A program made the position numbers and the translations under genes. Under the pieces are notes generated by a model. The model saw only the letters and a program-made list of their open reading frames with translations. It was not told the DNA's origin and made no database searches. This document shows, piece after piece, positions 48,835 through 56,802 of a DNA stretch of 64,000 bases (positions within the stretch are counted from its first letter, which is position 1; each line of letters opens with the position of its first letter). The stretch comes from Francisella orientalis FNO12 (GTDB lineage Bacteria > Pseudomonadota > Gammaproteobacteria > Francisellales > Francisellaceae), in the NCBI RefSeq assembly GCF_001042525.2, contig NZ_CP011921.2:1178001-1242000 (forward strand), written 5' to 3'.

Positions 48835-50022
48835 TTACAAAGCCTGTTTTACTACTAAACTTTTAACAATACTATACTTATCAACAAACTCAAATCCAGC
48901 TCTGCGAGCTTTTTTAATATAATCATTCTCACTACCAAAGACTTCTTTGAAAGCTTTCATAAGAGCTATCATCTTAGTATTATCAAGCTTTCTTTCGCGT
49001 TGGTATTTATCTAACGTTGAGATATGCCCAATCAATCTACCTTTGGCAAAAGCTTCTCTTACAACCTTACTCAAAGCTATAACATCCTTAAAGCCAATAT
49101 TTACACCCTGACCAGCTAGTGGATGGATTGTATGAGCGGCGTCACCGACTAGTACAACATTACTTTTAATATAGCTCTTAGCGTGACGTTGAGCTAGTTC
49201 AAAGCTAAATCTTTTTGATAAAAGTTTTACACTCCCAAGAGTATTATTAATTGCTTTTGCTAACTCTAATTCAAACTTCTCATCAGCTAAACTCATCAAG
49301 AAATTAACATAATCAGTTTTTACAGACCAAACGATCGAAGCTTTATTAGGATTTTCTAACGGTAAAAATGCTAAAACTCCCTTATCATAAAACCTTTGAT
49401 ATGCAGTTTGATTATGTTGTTTTTCAAGCTCAAGAGTTGCTACTATCGCAGTATGTTTATATGGTTTAACTTTAGTTTCAAAATTAAAATAATCTCTAAC
49501 AAAAGAGTTAGCTCCATCTGCGCCGACGATCAAGCTAGTTTCGATAATTTTATCAGCTAAAACAACTAATTCCGTGTTACCATTCTTTTGGATCTTTTCA
49601 ATCATCTGATTCGCATAAATTTCAATACCTGTATTACTAATTTCAGCAATAAGAGCTTGTGTTATAACATCATTTTCTACAATATTACCCAAACTATGCT
49701 CAGATATTTCTTCTGCTGAAATAGTAATACTTTCACTATGAACATCATCCCAAACACGCATTTGATAATATGGTGATATACGATTGCTTTTAATGGCTTT
49801 CCAAACACCCAAATCTTGTAGCAGTCTCTTTGATGTATGATTAACCGCACTCACCCTAGTTTCTACTCTATCTGAATTGTGATGCTTATGATTTATTTCT
49901 CTTGCTTCTATTACAGCGACTTGTAGACCATTTTGATGCAAAGATAAAGCTAAACTAAGCCCAACCATACCACCACCAACAATCACTACATCTTTCTGGA
50001 TATTTCTAATGTTCATCTTCAA
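48835..50022 (-). CDS. ubiI: Ubiquinone biosynthesis FAD monooxygenase, UbiI/VisC type
   Basis: This 395-residue flavoprotein hydroxylates the ubiquinone ring. It has the N-terminal FAD loop V-G-G-G-M-V-G-L-S and the G-D-A-A-H-T-I-H-P-L-A-G-Q-G-V-N segment closely matching VisC/UbiI. It lies downstream of the ubiH-like gene, overlapping it by 17 bases, the same order as in E. coli. Assignment to UbiI over UbiF or UbiH comes from that order and from G-D-A-A-H. Confidence 0.82.
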   Translation of the reverse strand: MKMNIRNIQKDVVIVGGGMVGLSLALSLHQNGLQVAVIEAREINHKHHNSDRVETRVSAVNHTSKRLLQDLGVWKAIKSNRISPYYQMRVWDDVHSESITISAEEISEHSLGNIVENDVITQALIAEISNTGIEIYANQMIEKIQKNGNTELVVLADKIIETSLIVGADGANSFVRDYFNFETKVKPYKHTAIVATLELEKQHNQTAYQRFYDKGVLAFLPLENPNKASIVWSVKTDYVNFLMSLADEKFELELAKAINNTLGSVKLLSKRFSFELAQRHAKSYIKSNVVLVGDAAHTIHPLAGQGVNIGFKDVIALSKVVREAFAKGRLIGHISTLDKYQRERKLDNTKMIALMKAFKEVFGSENDYIKKARRAGFEFVDKYSIVKSLVVKQAL

Positions 50023-51217
50023 CCACCTTTCTCATTAGTGTTGAACCTCTTGTTAGCTTACCCATCATCACTCGAGATAGAACTTTTTTGGCCAGTTTGC
50101 TTCTTTGTAACAAATGTAATCCAATATTTCTACTTACAACAAATTTAAAATCATTTGAAACAAACCATTTCACAAATCCATGTGTAATATTAATTGTTCT
50201 ATCATGATCCGGCTTTCTAACTTTAGTAAACTCTTCTAGAACTTCTGCTATAGAATTTTGTGAAAAATCACTTTCAACGATTAAATCATATAAAAAGCCG
50301 ATATCTCGAATACTCAAATTCATTCCTTGACCAAATACTGGATGTAAAAAATGTAAGGCATTACCAAAAAATAGTACATTATTTTTATATACTTCATTTG
50401 ATTGAACAAGATATAAAGGGAAAATAGCAGGTTTTGTTGCAACCCTAATTTCACCTAATCTGTAACCAAATCTATCTTGAATCATCTCTTGAAATTCATT
50501 TTTGTCTAAATTTAGTTTTTCTTTTGAATTATCTCTATCAACAGTCCAAACACAACCCATTGTAGTTTTTGATTTAGGAAGCATTGCAAGCACACCATCA
50601 GTCATAAACCTTTCATATGCTGTATTTTGATTGTCTTGATCCGTCTGAATATCAAAAACCATCGCATCTTGTTTATAATCAGTAGTTTTAGCACCTACAT
50701 TTAGCATTTTACGCATACTTGAGTTCGCACCATCACAAGCGATTATCAGAGAAGCTTGTATTATTTTATTTTGTTGCTCCTGCTCAACAATTAATGAGTA
50801 ACTATCAATATCTTTTTGCAAACTAATCACATTAGTCTCAAAAGCTTTTTCAATGTTTTGATTTTCTGTAACACTTTGTAAAGCAACTGACAATAACTCC
50901 TGCATTGGAGCAATGGCCCCAAGAAATGGCAGATTCTCATCCTCAGCAAAAATCTCAGCTCTACCATATCGTCCTTTATCAGAGACATGAACCTTTTTTA
51001 TGGATTGAGTTTTACTAGCGACTTTATCCCACAAGCCAAGAGTATTCAAAAATGCTATAGATGAATAAGACACAGCGATACTGCGATTATCATTTTTGAC
51101 TTCTAGTTCATCTTTTTCAATATGAATAATTGAACATCCCGTTCTAGCAAGCGCTAATGAAGTTAATAAGCCAACAATACCTCCACCAACAATCGCTATA
51201 TCATATTTAGTATTCAT
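50006..51217 (-). CDS. ubiH: Ubiquinone biosynthesis FAD monooxygenase, UbiH type
   Basis: The 403-residue protein has the FAD motif V-G-G-G-I-V-G-L-L and F-G-N-A-L-H-F-L-H-P-V-F-G-Q-G-M-N. Asn in place of Asp in G-N-A also occurs in E. coli UbiH, supporting this name. It acts in ubiquinone ring hydroxylation at the inner membrane side. It sits between ygfB (eight bases upstream) and ubiI (17-base overlap). The pepP gene found between ygfB and ubiH in E. coli is absent. Confidence 0.82.
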   Translation of the reverse strand: MNTKYDIAIVGGGIVGLLTSLALARTGCSIIHIEKDELEVKNDNRSIAVSYSSIAFLNTLGLWDKVASKTQSIKKVHVSDKGRYGRAEIFAEDENLPFLGAIAPMQELLSVALQSVTENQNIEKAFETNVISLQKDIDSYSLIVEQEQQNKIIQASLIIACDGANSSMRKMLNVGAKTTDYKQDAMVFDIQTDQDNQNTAYERFMTDGVLAMLPKSKTTMGCVWTVDRDNSKEKLNLDKNEFQEMIQDRFGYRLGEIRVATKPAIFPLYLVQSNEVYKNNVLFFGNALHFLHPVFGQGMNLSIRDIGFLYDLIVESDFSQNSIAEVLEEFTKVRKPDHDRTINITHGFVKWFVSNDFKFVVSRNIGLHLLQRSKLAKKVLSRVMMGKLTRGSTLMRKVVEDEH

Positions 51218-51225
51218 ATAAATAC

Positions 51226-51762
51226 CTAAACTTTTTCACTATCAATTAGTAATACTGCAACTTTTGTATACTCAAGCAATTCAATGAAGTCTTGTTCACA
51301 GTCATCATTATCTTCAAGAGCTTCATAATCCATATAAGATATTTTCATCAAATCACTTATTGCTTCTTTAGTCTCTCTATCTTTAGAATTTTCGTAGTCT
51401 AAACCAAATAAACCCACACCAGACAAAAAACCTCTAATCCAATAAGTTAATGCTTCAGCTTTATAGTTTAAAGGCTCATCATCTTCTGGTAAGAATAGAT
51501 CAAAACTTAACCCTTTTTCATCAAACTGCGACTGAGTGTAGTCATAAAGTTTTTTCATAGTCTGTAAAGCCGAAGCCGCTATCAAATCACCTTCTTCGAT
51601 TGGCTTTGTCATCAAAGAATCTGACCACGCAGTGAATTTGACTTCTGCTCCGAAGCTAAACAATGCACAAAGTAGCCCATGTGCTTCTGAAGCTGTAGTT
51701 AAAGCTTGCATTACTTTTAGAGCTTCCGCGACATCTTCAAAATTAGGTTTTTCATTTTTCAT
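51226..51762 (-). CDS. ygfB: YgfB/UPF0149 family protein
   Basis: The 178-residue helical protein belongs to the UPF0149 family: S-E-A-H-G-L-L-C-A-L near the N-terminus and W-I-R-G-F-L-S-G-V-G-L at about 128-138 are its signatures. It heads the ygfB-ubiH-ubiI operon, as in E. coli, and is divergent from the 6S RNA and ygfA. Its molecular function is not settled. Confidence 0.9.
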   Translation of the reverse strand: MKNEKPNFEDVAEALKVMQALTTASEAHGLLCALFSFGAEVKFTAWSDSLMTKPIEEGDLIAASALQTMKKLYDYTQSQFDEKGLSFDLFLPEDDEPLNYKAEALTYWIRGFLSGVGLFGLDYENSKDRETKEAISDLMKISYMDYEALEDNDDCEQDFIELLEYTKVAVLLIDSEKV

Positions 51763-51965
51763 AGATAGAATTTATTTTATATATTTAATTAACTGATATT
51801 TTACTGTATATAGATAATTAGTTATAGGTATTTTTTTAAAAGTATTAGCTTAATAAAATAACTTCTCGGCACGCACTAAAAGTAGATAAGTCAAATCAAA
51901 CAAAGTCAAGTAATATATCTACAAACTTTTTACCATAAATTATTCAAAGAAAACATATAGTCATT

Positions 51966-51971
51966 TATAAT
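51966..51971 (+). promoter_or_regulatory. Candidate -10 box for 6S RNA
   Basis: TATAAT lies about 10-20 bases before the 6S RNA closing stem. The -35 region (near 51943, ATTCAA) is poor. The position fits a start of transcription around 51978-51985. Confidence 0.45.
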
Positions 51972-51989
51972 ACATACGTATTCAAAAGT

Positions 51990-52184
51990 TTAGTTGTCTG
52001 GACTATTGGTGATTTAGTTGCAATCTTGTACCGATACTTAGAATAGGGAGCTTGGTGTTTGAACTAGAGAGCAAGCTTTGATGCAATGCATTCACAAAGA
52101 AGCCCAACGTTGAGACTATGGCACCCAAACTTGATGCCATAGAGATCAAGAACATTGAACTAAAACGGTAATCTGGACAACTAA
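51990..52184 (+). ncRNA. ssrS: 6S RNA
   Basis: TTAGTTGTC (51990-51998) pairs perfectly with GACAACTAA (52176-52184), closing a roughly 195-base structure, the size and layout of 6S RNA. Between them are long imperfectly paired arms and a central, mostly unpaired region. The gene lies directly upstream of ygfA (5-formyl-THF cyclo-ligase) and divergent from ygfB, the conserved gammaproteobacterial location. 6S RNA mimics an open promoter and binds sigma70 RNA polymerase in stationary phase. The exact ends are estimates. Confidence 0.85.
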
Positions 52185-52203
52185 TTATTTTATTGTTTTA
52201 GTC

Positions 52204-52755
52204 ATGATTAAAGAGCATATACGCCGAGAACTTTTAAATATTAGGAACAATCTAAATGGTAAAGATGAACTGTCATCTGAAATCAACTTTAAAGTCATAG
52301 ATTATATTAAAAACAACTTCTCAAATCCAAAAATAGCTAGCTTTGTTTCTCTTAAAAATGAAGTTAATACCTTTTCAATCAATAGCTACTTCGAAAATAT
52401 TTATTTACCTATAGTTCATCCTTTTATAAAACATGGTTTATGGTTTGCAAAAGATTCAAAAGAGTATTATCTAAATAAATATAAGATTAAAGAACCTATA
52501 TATTCAGCACCTGATATTATCACTGCTTGGGAGCTTGATATTATTATCATACCAATTGTTGGTTTCAATAAAGATAAATTTAGAATGGGTATGGGAGGAG
52601 GTTTTTACGACTATACTTTAAGCTTCAAAAAAAACAGTAATTCCCCTTTAACTATAGGTATAGCCTTTGATGAACAGCAAAATGATGATATCATCATAGA
52701 TATATATGATATTAAGCTTGATTTAATTATTACACCTACGAGGATATTAGTATAA
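52204..52755 (+). CDS. ygfA: 5-formyltetrahydrofolate cyclo-ligase
   Basis: The enzyme turns 5-formyl-THF into 5,10-methenyl-THF using ATP. The 183-residue protein begins with the basic helix I-R-R-E-L-L-N-I-R and contains G-M-G-G-G-F-Y-D-Y-T-L, the family ATP/folate motif. Length matches E. coli YgfA (182). It follows the 6S RNA by about 20 bases and is probably processed from the same transcript. A BolA-family gene starts two bases after its stop. Confidence 0.93.
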   Translation: MIKEHIRRELLNIRNNLNGKDELSSEINFKVIDYIKNNFSNPKIASFVSLKNEVNTFSINSYFENIYLPIVHPFIKHGLWFAKDSKEYYLNKYKIKEPIYSAPDIITAWELDIIIIPIVGFNKDKFRMGMGGGFYDYTLSFKKNSNSPLTIGIAFDEQQNDDIIIDIYDIKLDLIITPTRILV

Positions 52756-52756
52756 T

Positions 52757-53023
52757 ATGGATAGTACTACTGTAGCTAATGAAATTAAAAACAAAATACT
52801 ATCAGAACTTGATCCCCTAGCAACAATTGAAATAATAGATGAAACACACAAACACGCAAAACATAGAGGATTTATAGAAGGCAAATGCTACTATGTAATC
52901 AATATTTCATCTAAGAAATTAAGTGATATGGCAAAAATTAAAGCACATAAAGAAATATTCAGATGTACACAATCACTTATGTCACAAATCCATGCTTTAT
53001 CAATAAAAATCAAACCGGAGTAA
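52757..53023 (+). CDS. BolA-family protein
   Basis: The 88-residue protein fits the BolA/IbaG pattern: I-E-I-I-D-E-T-H-K-H-A, G-K-C-Y-Y-V-I-N-I-S-S, then H-K-E-I and a C-terminal I-H-A-L-S-I-K-I strand. The histidine in D-E-T-H-K-H is the usual Fe-S ligand when BolA proteins pair with monothiol glutaredoxins. It may act in Fe-S trafficking. It is packed between ygfA and the first DedA gene. Confidence 0.8.
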   Translation: MDSTTVANEIKNKILSELDPLATIEIIDETHKHAKHRGFIEGKCYYVINISSKKLSDMAKIKAHKEIFRCTQSLMSQIHALSIKIKPE

Positions 53024-53027
53024 AGCA

Positions 53028-53654
53028 ATGTTTGATTTTATTATCCATTTCAATGAGTATATAAATTACTTCATAGATATTTTAGGTATTTGGTTTTATA
53101 TACTACTATTTTTTATAATTTTTTGTGAAACAGGAATTGTTCTTGGAATATTTTTTCCAGGTGACTCTTTACTATTTACAATCGGCATAACAGCCGCAGC
53201 TACAAGCATCAACATTCATTTAGCAGTTTTATCGATTTGTTTAGGAGCTATTGTCGGAGACTCATGCAATTACATTACTGGTAAATTTATTGGTGAGAAG
53301 TTATTTAGCACACATGCTAGAATTCTCAAAAAGGCATATTTGATCAAAACCAAAGAGCTTTTGGACAAATATGGCACAAAAGCAATAATTTTTTCACGTT
53401 TCATCGCTTTTGTTAGAACAATTACTCCTTTTGTTGCTGGAGTTAGCAACATGAACTATGCAAAATTCGTTACATTAGGAGCTATATCAGCTGTTATTTG
53501 GTCTTTTTCAATTACATATACAGTATATTTCTTTAGTGATAATTATTTTGTAAAACAGTATCTAAGCTTAATTATTGCCATTATTGTAGCTGTAGTAGTG
53601 ATTCAAATTATTCTAAAAGGGATTATAAATAAAATAAAAGTAAAAAGAACTTAA
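53028..53654 (+). CDS. DedA-family membrane protein (first copy)
   Basis: The 208-residue protein has about five membrane segments, the F-F-P-G-D-S-L-L-F re-entrant motif and F-S-R-F-I-A-F-V-R-T-I-T-P-F, the conserved DedA segments. DedA proteins recycle undecaprenyl phosphate or phospholipids across the inner membrane, dependent on proton motive force. It starts four bases after the BolA-family gene. Confidence 0.88.
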   Translation: MFDFIIHFNEYINYFIDILGIWFYILLFFIIFCETGIVLGIFFPGDSLLFTIGITAAATSINIHLAVLSICLGAIVGDSCNYITGKFIGEKLFSTHARILKKAYLIKTKELLDKYGTKAIIFSRFIAFVRTITPFVAGVSNMNYAKFVTLGAISAVIWSFSITYTVYFFSDNYFVKQYLSLIIAIIVAVVVIQIILKGIINKIKVKRT

Positions 53655-53710
53655 CCTTTAGATATTATTTTTTTATAATCTAACGACAAAACATTCAAAA
53701 TGAATAATTT

Positions 53711-54361
53711 ATGGATACGATTTCAGCATTATTTCATATTATCCTACATCTAGATCAATTTATTAGTACCTATATAAACATACTTGGTGACTGGACTTAT
53801 CTATTACTTTTTTTAGTAATTTTTTGTGAAACTGGGCTTGTGGTAACACCCTTTTTACCTGGAGACTCTTTACTTTTTGCACTAGGACTTACTGGAGTAG
53901 CGACTAGTTTAAATGTTCATATATTAGCTCCAATACTTGTGGCTGCAGCTGTATGTGGTGACTCATGCAACTATTTCCTTGGCAGAATGGTCGGTAAACG
54001 GATTTTTAAAGATGATGCAAAAATCCTCAAAACAGCTCTCCTACTTAAGGCACAAGATTTTTTTAATAAATATGGTGCTGCTGCAATCATATTGGCAAGA
54101 TTTACACCACTTGCAAGAACATTTATGCCTTTCACAGCCGGTATGGCACGTATGAGATATCTTAAATTTGTATTAATGGGTATTATCGGTGCTTTTGTAT
54201 GGGTTTATTCTATTGTCTACTTAGCATTTTTCTTTAGTAATAATGCTTTTGTCAAAAAATATTTCGGTTTATTTGTCATTTTAATTATTATTGTATCTTT
54301 AATACCGCCTACAATATCTTTCATCAAAGCGTTTAAGAACAAGTTATCTAACAAAATATAA
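53711..54361 (+). CDS. DedA-family membrane protein (second copy)
   Basis: This 216-residue paralogue of the preceding gene keeps P-F-L-P-G-D-S-L-L-F and L-A-R-F-T-P-L-A-R-T-F-M-P-F, nearer to E. coli YqjA/YghB-type DedA. The two copies share the opening I-L-G-x-W-x-Y motif and the whole layout, so they arose by tandem duplication, but they have diverged well. It is convergent with recO, 10 bases apart. Confidence 0.88.
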   Translation: MDTISALFHIILHLDQFISTYINILGDWTYLLLFLVIFCETGLVVTPFLPGDSLLFALGLTGVATSLNVHILAPILVAAAVCGDSCNYFLGRMVGKRIFKDDAKILKTALLLKAQDFFNKYGAAAIILARFTPLARTFMPFTAGMARMRYLKFVLMGIIGAFVWVYSIVYLAFFFSNNAFVKKYFGLFVILIIIVSLIPPTISFIKAFKNKLSNKI

Positions 54362-54370
54362 TTACAAAGA

Positions 54371-55072
54371 CTATTTTTTACCCAAATTCAAATAATCTAT
54401 TAAAAGTTTACGACTTTTTAACTGCTTACCTGCTAAAGCATAATCAATATAGGCACGAGTAACTTTAGAAATGGCTTTTAAATCTTTAGTTGTCCATGAG
54501 CTCACTGATTGATTGATTTTCAAAAGATTTTTCCCAGCAATACTATTTGGAATAGTTGATAGATTTTTTTTAAAACCCGTGGCAAATATCGAATAACTTA
54601 AACTCTCATCAATAAGCATACCATCAATATCACAATCGACATAAACTCTCTGCCCAAGACTATCTAGCAACTCAAGCTCAAACATTCTCAACAAATATTT
54701 ATAATTAATTTCATTTATATTTTTTAGAATAAAAGCATATTTCTCAAATAAAAATTCTTCTTCATGGGAGTAATTCAACAGCAGATATATCAACTCATTC
54801 ATGTACTGCAATGATAATAGATTGATATATGTGTTTTGATAAAATGACTCAACAAACTCTACATTATAGATTTTAGATAATCCATCTGATTTTTTGGCAA
54901 GACTAATTTGCCCTCTTAACTTAACTAAAGGTTGATATAGGTTTATTGTTTTTTTATTAACCCTTATTAACCCCGAAATCTTGCCAAACTCTCGAGTGAA
55001 TATACTTACAAGTAGAGAGTTTTCTTTATATTTACACTGATGCAATATATAAAAGTCATACAACTGCTGCAT
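54371..55072 (-). CDS. recO: DNA repair protein RecO
   Basis: RecO pairs with RecR (4.7 kb) to load RecA. The 233-residue protein starts with the OB-fold Y-I-L-H-Q-C-K-Y-K-E-N-S-L-L-V-S-I-F-T and ends with R-A-Y-I-D-Y-A-L-A-G-K-Q-L-K-S-R, both typical of RecO. The zinc-binding cysteine cluster of some RecO proteins is absent, as in E. coli. Its start overlaps the SufE-like gene by 17 bases. Confidence 0.9.
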   Translation of the reverse strand: MQQLYDFYILHQCKYKENSLLVSIFTREFGKISGLIRVNKKTINLYQPLVKLRGQISLAKKSDGLSKIYNVEFVESFYQNTYINLLSLQYMNELIYLLLNYSHEEEFLFEKYAFILKNINEINYKYLLRMFELELLDSLGQRVYVDCDIDGMLIDESLSYSIFATGFKKNLSTIPNSIAGKNLLKINQSVSSWTTKDLKAISKVTRAYIDYALAGKQLKSRKLLIDYLNLGKK

Positions 55073-55385
55073 TTATTTTCTCAATAAGTTCGATTATTTG
55101 CGAAGCATTTCTATATTTAAACTCAGGCAGATCAAACTCCTTGACAAGCTCTTGTAGTGTTATTTTTTTAATATCAGTTTTATGTTGTAATTTTTTTTGC
55201 AACCATTTTATCATTGCTAGCATATAAGCATCACTATAAACTCTAAATGAGATTTTTTCTTCAGAAATATACATCTCTATAACCGAAAAATTATCAATCA
55301 CACAATATTTGACTTGCTCAGGCAAAATAACAGCGTCTTCAAAATTAATCTCAGCAAGGAGTTTCTTTACTAAATCGTTATACAT
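55056..55385 (-). CDS. SufE-like small protein (tentative)
   Basis: I do not recognise this 109-residue protein with certainty. Its spacing resembles SufE/CsdE, the sulfur acceptor of cysteine desulfurases: E-Q-V-K-Y-C with a cysteine where SufE has V-x-G-C, then I-S-F-R-V-Y-S-D-A like the S-D-A strand, and L-P-E-F-K-Y-R-N-A with a C-terminal helix. It overlaps the cysteine desulfurase gene by eight bases, which favours that partner role. The match is weak and rests mostly on context. Confidence 0.45.
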   Translation of the reverse strand: MYNDLVKKLLAEINFEDAVILPEQVKYCVIDNFSVIEMYISEEKISFRVYSDAYMLAMIKWLQKKLQHKTDIKKITLQELVKEFDLPEFKYRNASQIIELIEKINAAVV

Positions 55386-56553
55386 TTTCCTCTCCTTGTG
55401 GAGATATAGCTCTCAAAAGCTTAACTTTTCCTGTTAGTCTTTTAGCTGCTAATACAACCTGCTCTCTTGAAGTATGCAAACCAAATGAAACTCTAATTGT
55501 AGATTCTGCCTGATCAGCACTCAGACCGATAGCAACTAAAACATGAGATGGTTCAACAGCTTGAGAATTACATGCAGAACCCATAGACGTACAAATGCCA
55601 TCTAACATTGCTAACAAAGCTTCACCTTTTACACCTACAAAAGTAATACTCAAAATCCCAGGATAGCTATTATCTAGCTTTGTATTTATCTTTATATTAT
55701 TAACTTCTCTAATAACGTTCAAAAAAGCATCTCGCAAATCCTTTATGTACTGTAGATTATTCTGTCTATTAGCAAACATCTCTTTTACAGCCTCAGCTAA
55801 TGCAAATATCTGATAATTTGCTAATGTTCCTGCTCTTAGATTAAATTCCTGCGCCCCACCATGTATCTGTTTTTCTAGTTTAATCTTCGGCCTTTTAGAT
55901 CTCACATATAAAAATCCCACACCTTTTGGAGCATAAATTTTATGTCCAGATACCGATAACAAATCAATATTCATATCATTTGTATCAATATCAATCTTGC
56001 CATATCCTTGAGCAGCATCAACATGAAAAACTATACCTCTTTGCTTAGTTAGCTTGCCGATCTCACGGAGATTATTTAAGGTTCCTAGTTCATTATTCAC
56101 AGCCATTAAGCTTACAAGTATAGTCTCTTGTTTAATAGCTTTTTTAAGTTGCTCTAAATCAATCTGTCCAAATCCATCTACATCTAAGTATGTAACTTCA
56201 AATCCTTTGGCCTCTAAAAACTTACAAACATCAAGTACCGCTTTATGTTCAACTTTTGATGTAACTATATGCTTACCTTTATTTTGATAAGCGCGAGCAA
56301 CTCCTTTTATTGCAAGATTATTTGACTCAGTAGCCCCTGACGTAAAAATAATCTCTCTAGGCAAAACAGACAAACTATCTGCTATAGATACCCTTGCTTG
56401 CTCAATTTTATCTCGAACTAATAAACCCTGCTCATAAGTTGATGATCCAGAATTAAAAAAATCAGAGTCATCACTAATCGACTTTAGCATTGTTTTTTTG
56501 ACATTTTGACTAAGTGGAGTAGTCGCTGCATAATCTAGATAAATAAGACTCAT
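55378..56553 (-). CDS. iscS: Cysteine desulfurase (IscS/NifS type)
   Basis: The enzyme removes sulfur from cysteine for Fe-S clusters and thiolated tRNA. The 391-residue protein has the PLP lysine Lys205 in S-G-H-K and the catalytic Cys328 in S-M-G-S-A-C-N, the same number as in E. coli IscS; a long loop near it marks a group I enzyme. Length is slightly short of IscS (404) but the core is complete. No iscU or hscB follows; instead a possible SufE-like gene and recO do. It is divergent from rne. Confidence 0.88.
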   Translation of the reverse strand: MSLIYLDYAATTPLSQNVKKTMLKSISDDSDFFNSGSSTYEQGLLVRDKIEQARVSIADSLSVLPREIIFTSGATESNNLAIKGVARAYQNKGKHIVTSKVEHKAVLDVCKFLEAKGFEVTYLDVDGFGQIDLEQLKKAIKQETILVSLMAVNNELGTLNNLREIGKLTKQRGIVFHVDAAQGYGKIDIDTNDMNIDLLSVSGHKIYAPKGVGFLYVRSKRPKIKLEKQIHGGAQEFNLRAGTLANYQIFALAEAVKEMFANRQNNLQYIKDLRDAFLNVIREVNNIKINTKLDNSYPGILSITFVGVKGEALLAMLDGICTSMGSACNSQAVEPSHVLVAIGLSADQAESTIRVSFGLHTSREQVVLAAKRLTGKVKLLRAISPQGEENV

Positions 56554-56678
56554 TAAAAATCAATAATTCTTTTAATTATTAGCTAATATTGATATTATAT
56601 CAAATAATTGTGTACATAGTACTTTAACAAAATCGTTAACAAAATAGGCTTATGATTAAAGATGGTAAATTTAGTCAG

Positions 56679-56752
56679 TTTCATATATGAAATAGTCTAT
56701 GAAAGCGATTTATTAAAAAGACCAAAAAGGTCTGAACTTAACGAGCTAGCTC
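56679..56752 (+). promoter_or_regulatory. Palindromes in the rne leader
   Basis: Three inverted repeats precede rne: TTTCATATATGAAA (56679-56692), a hairpin AGACC-AAAAA-GGTCT (56719-56733) and GAGCTAGCTC (56743-56752). The first could be an operator, and the other two would fold in the mRNA leader. In E. coli the rne 5' leader hairpins let RNase E control its own mRNA; the same idea is an inference here. Confidence 0.4.
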
Positions 56753-56802
56753 ATTAAACAGTTAGTTGTGAACATTATATTATTAAAGGAATTAACTAAG
56801 AA

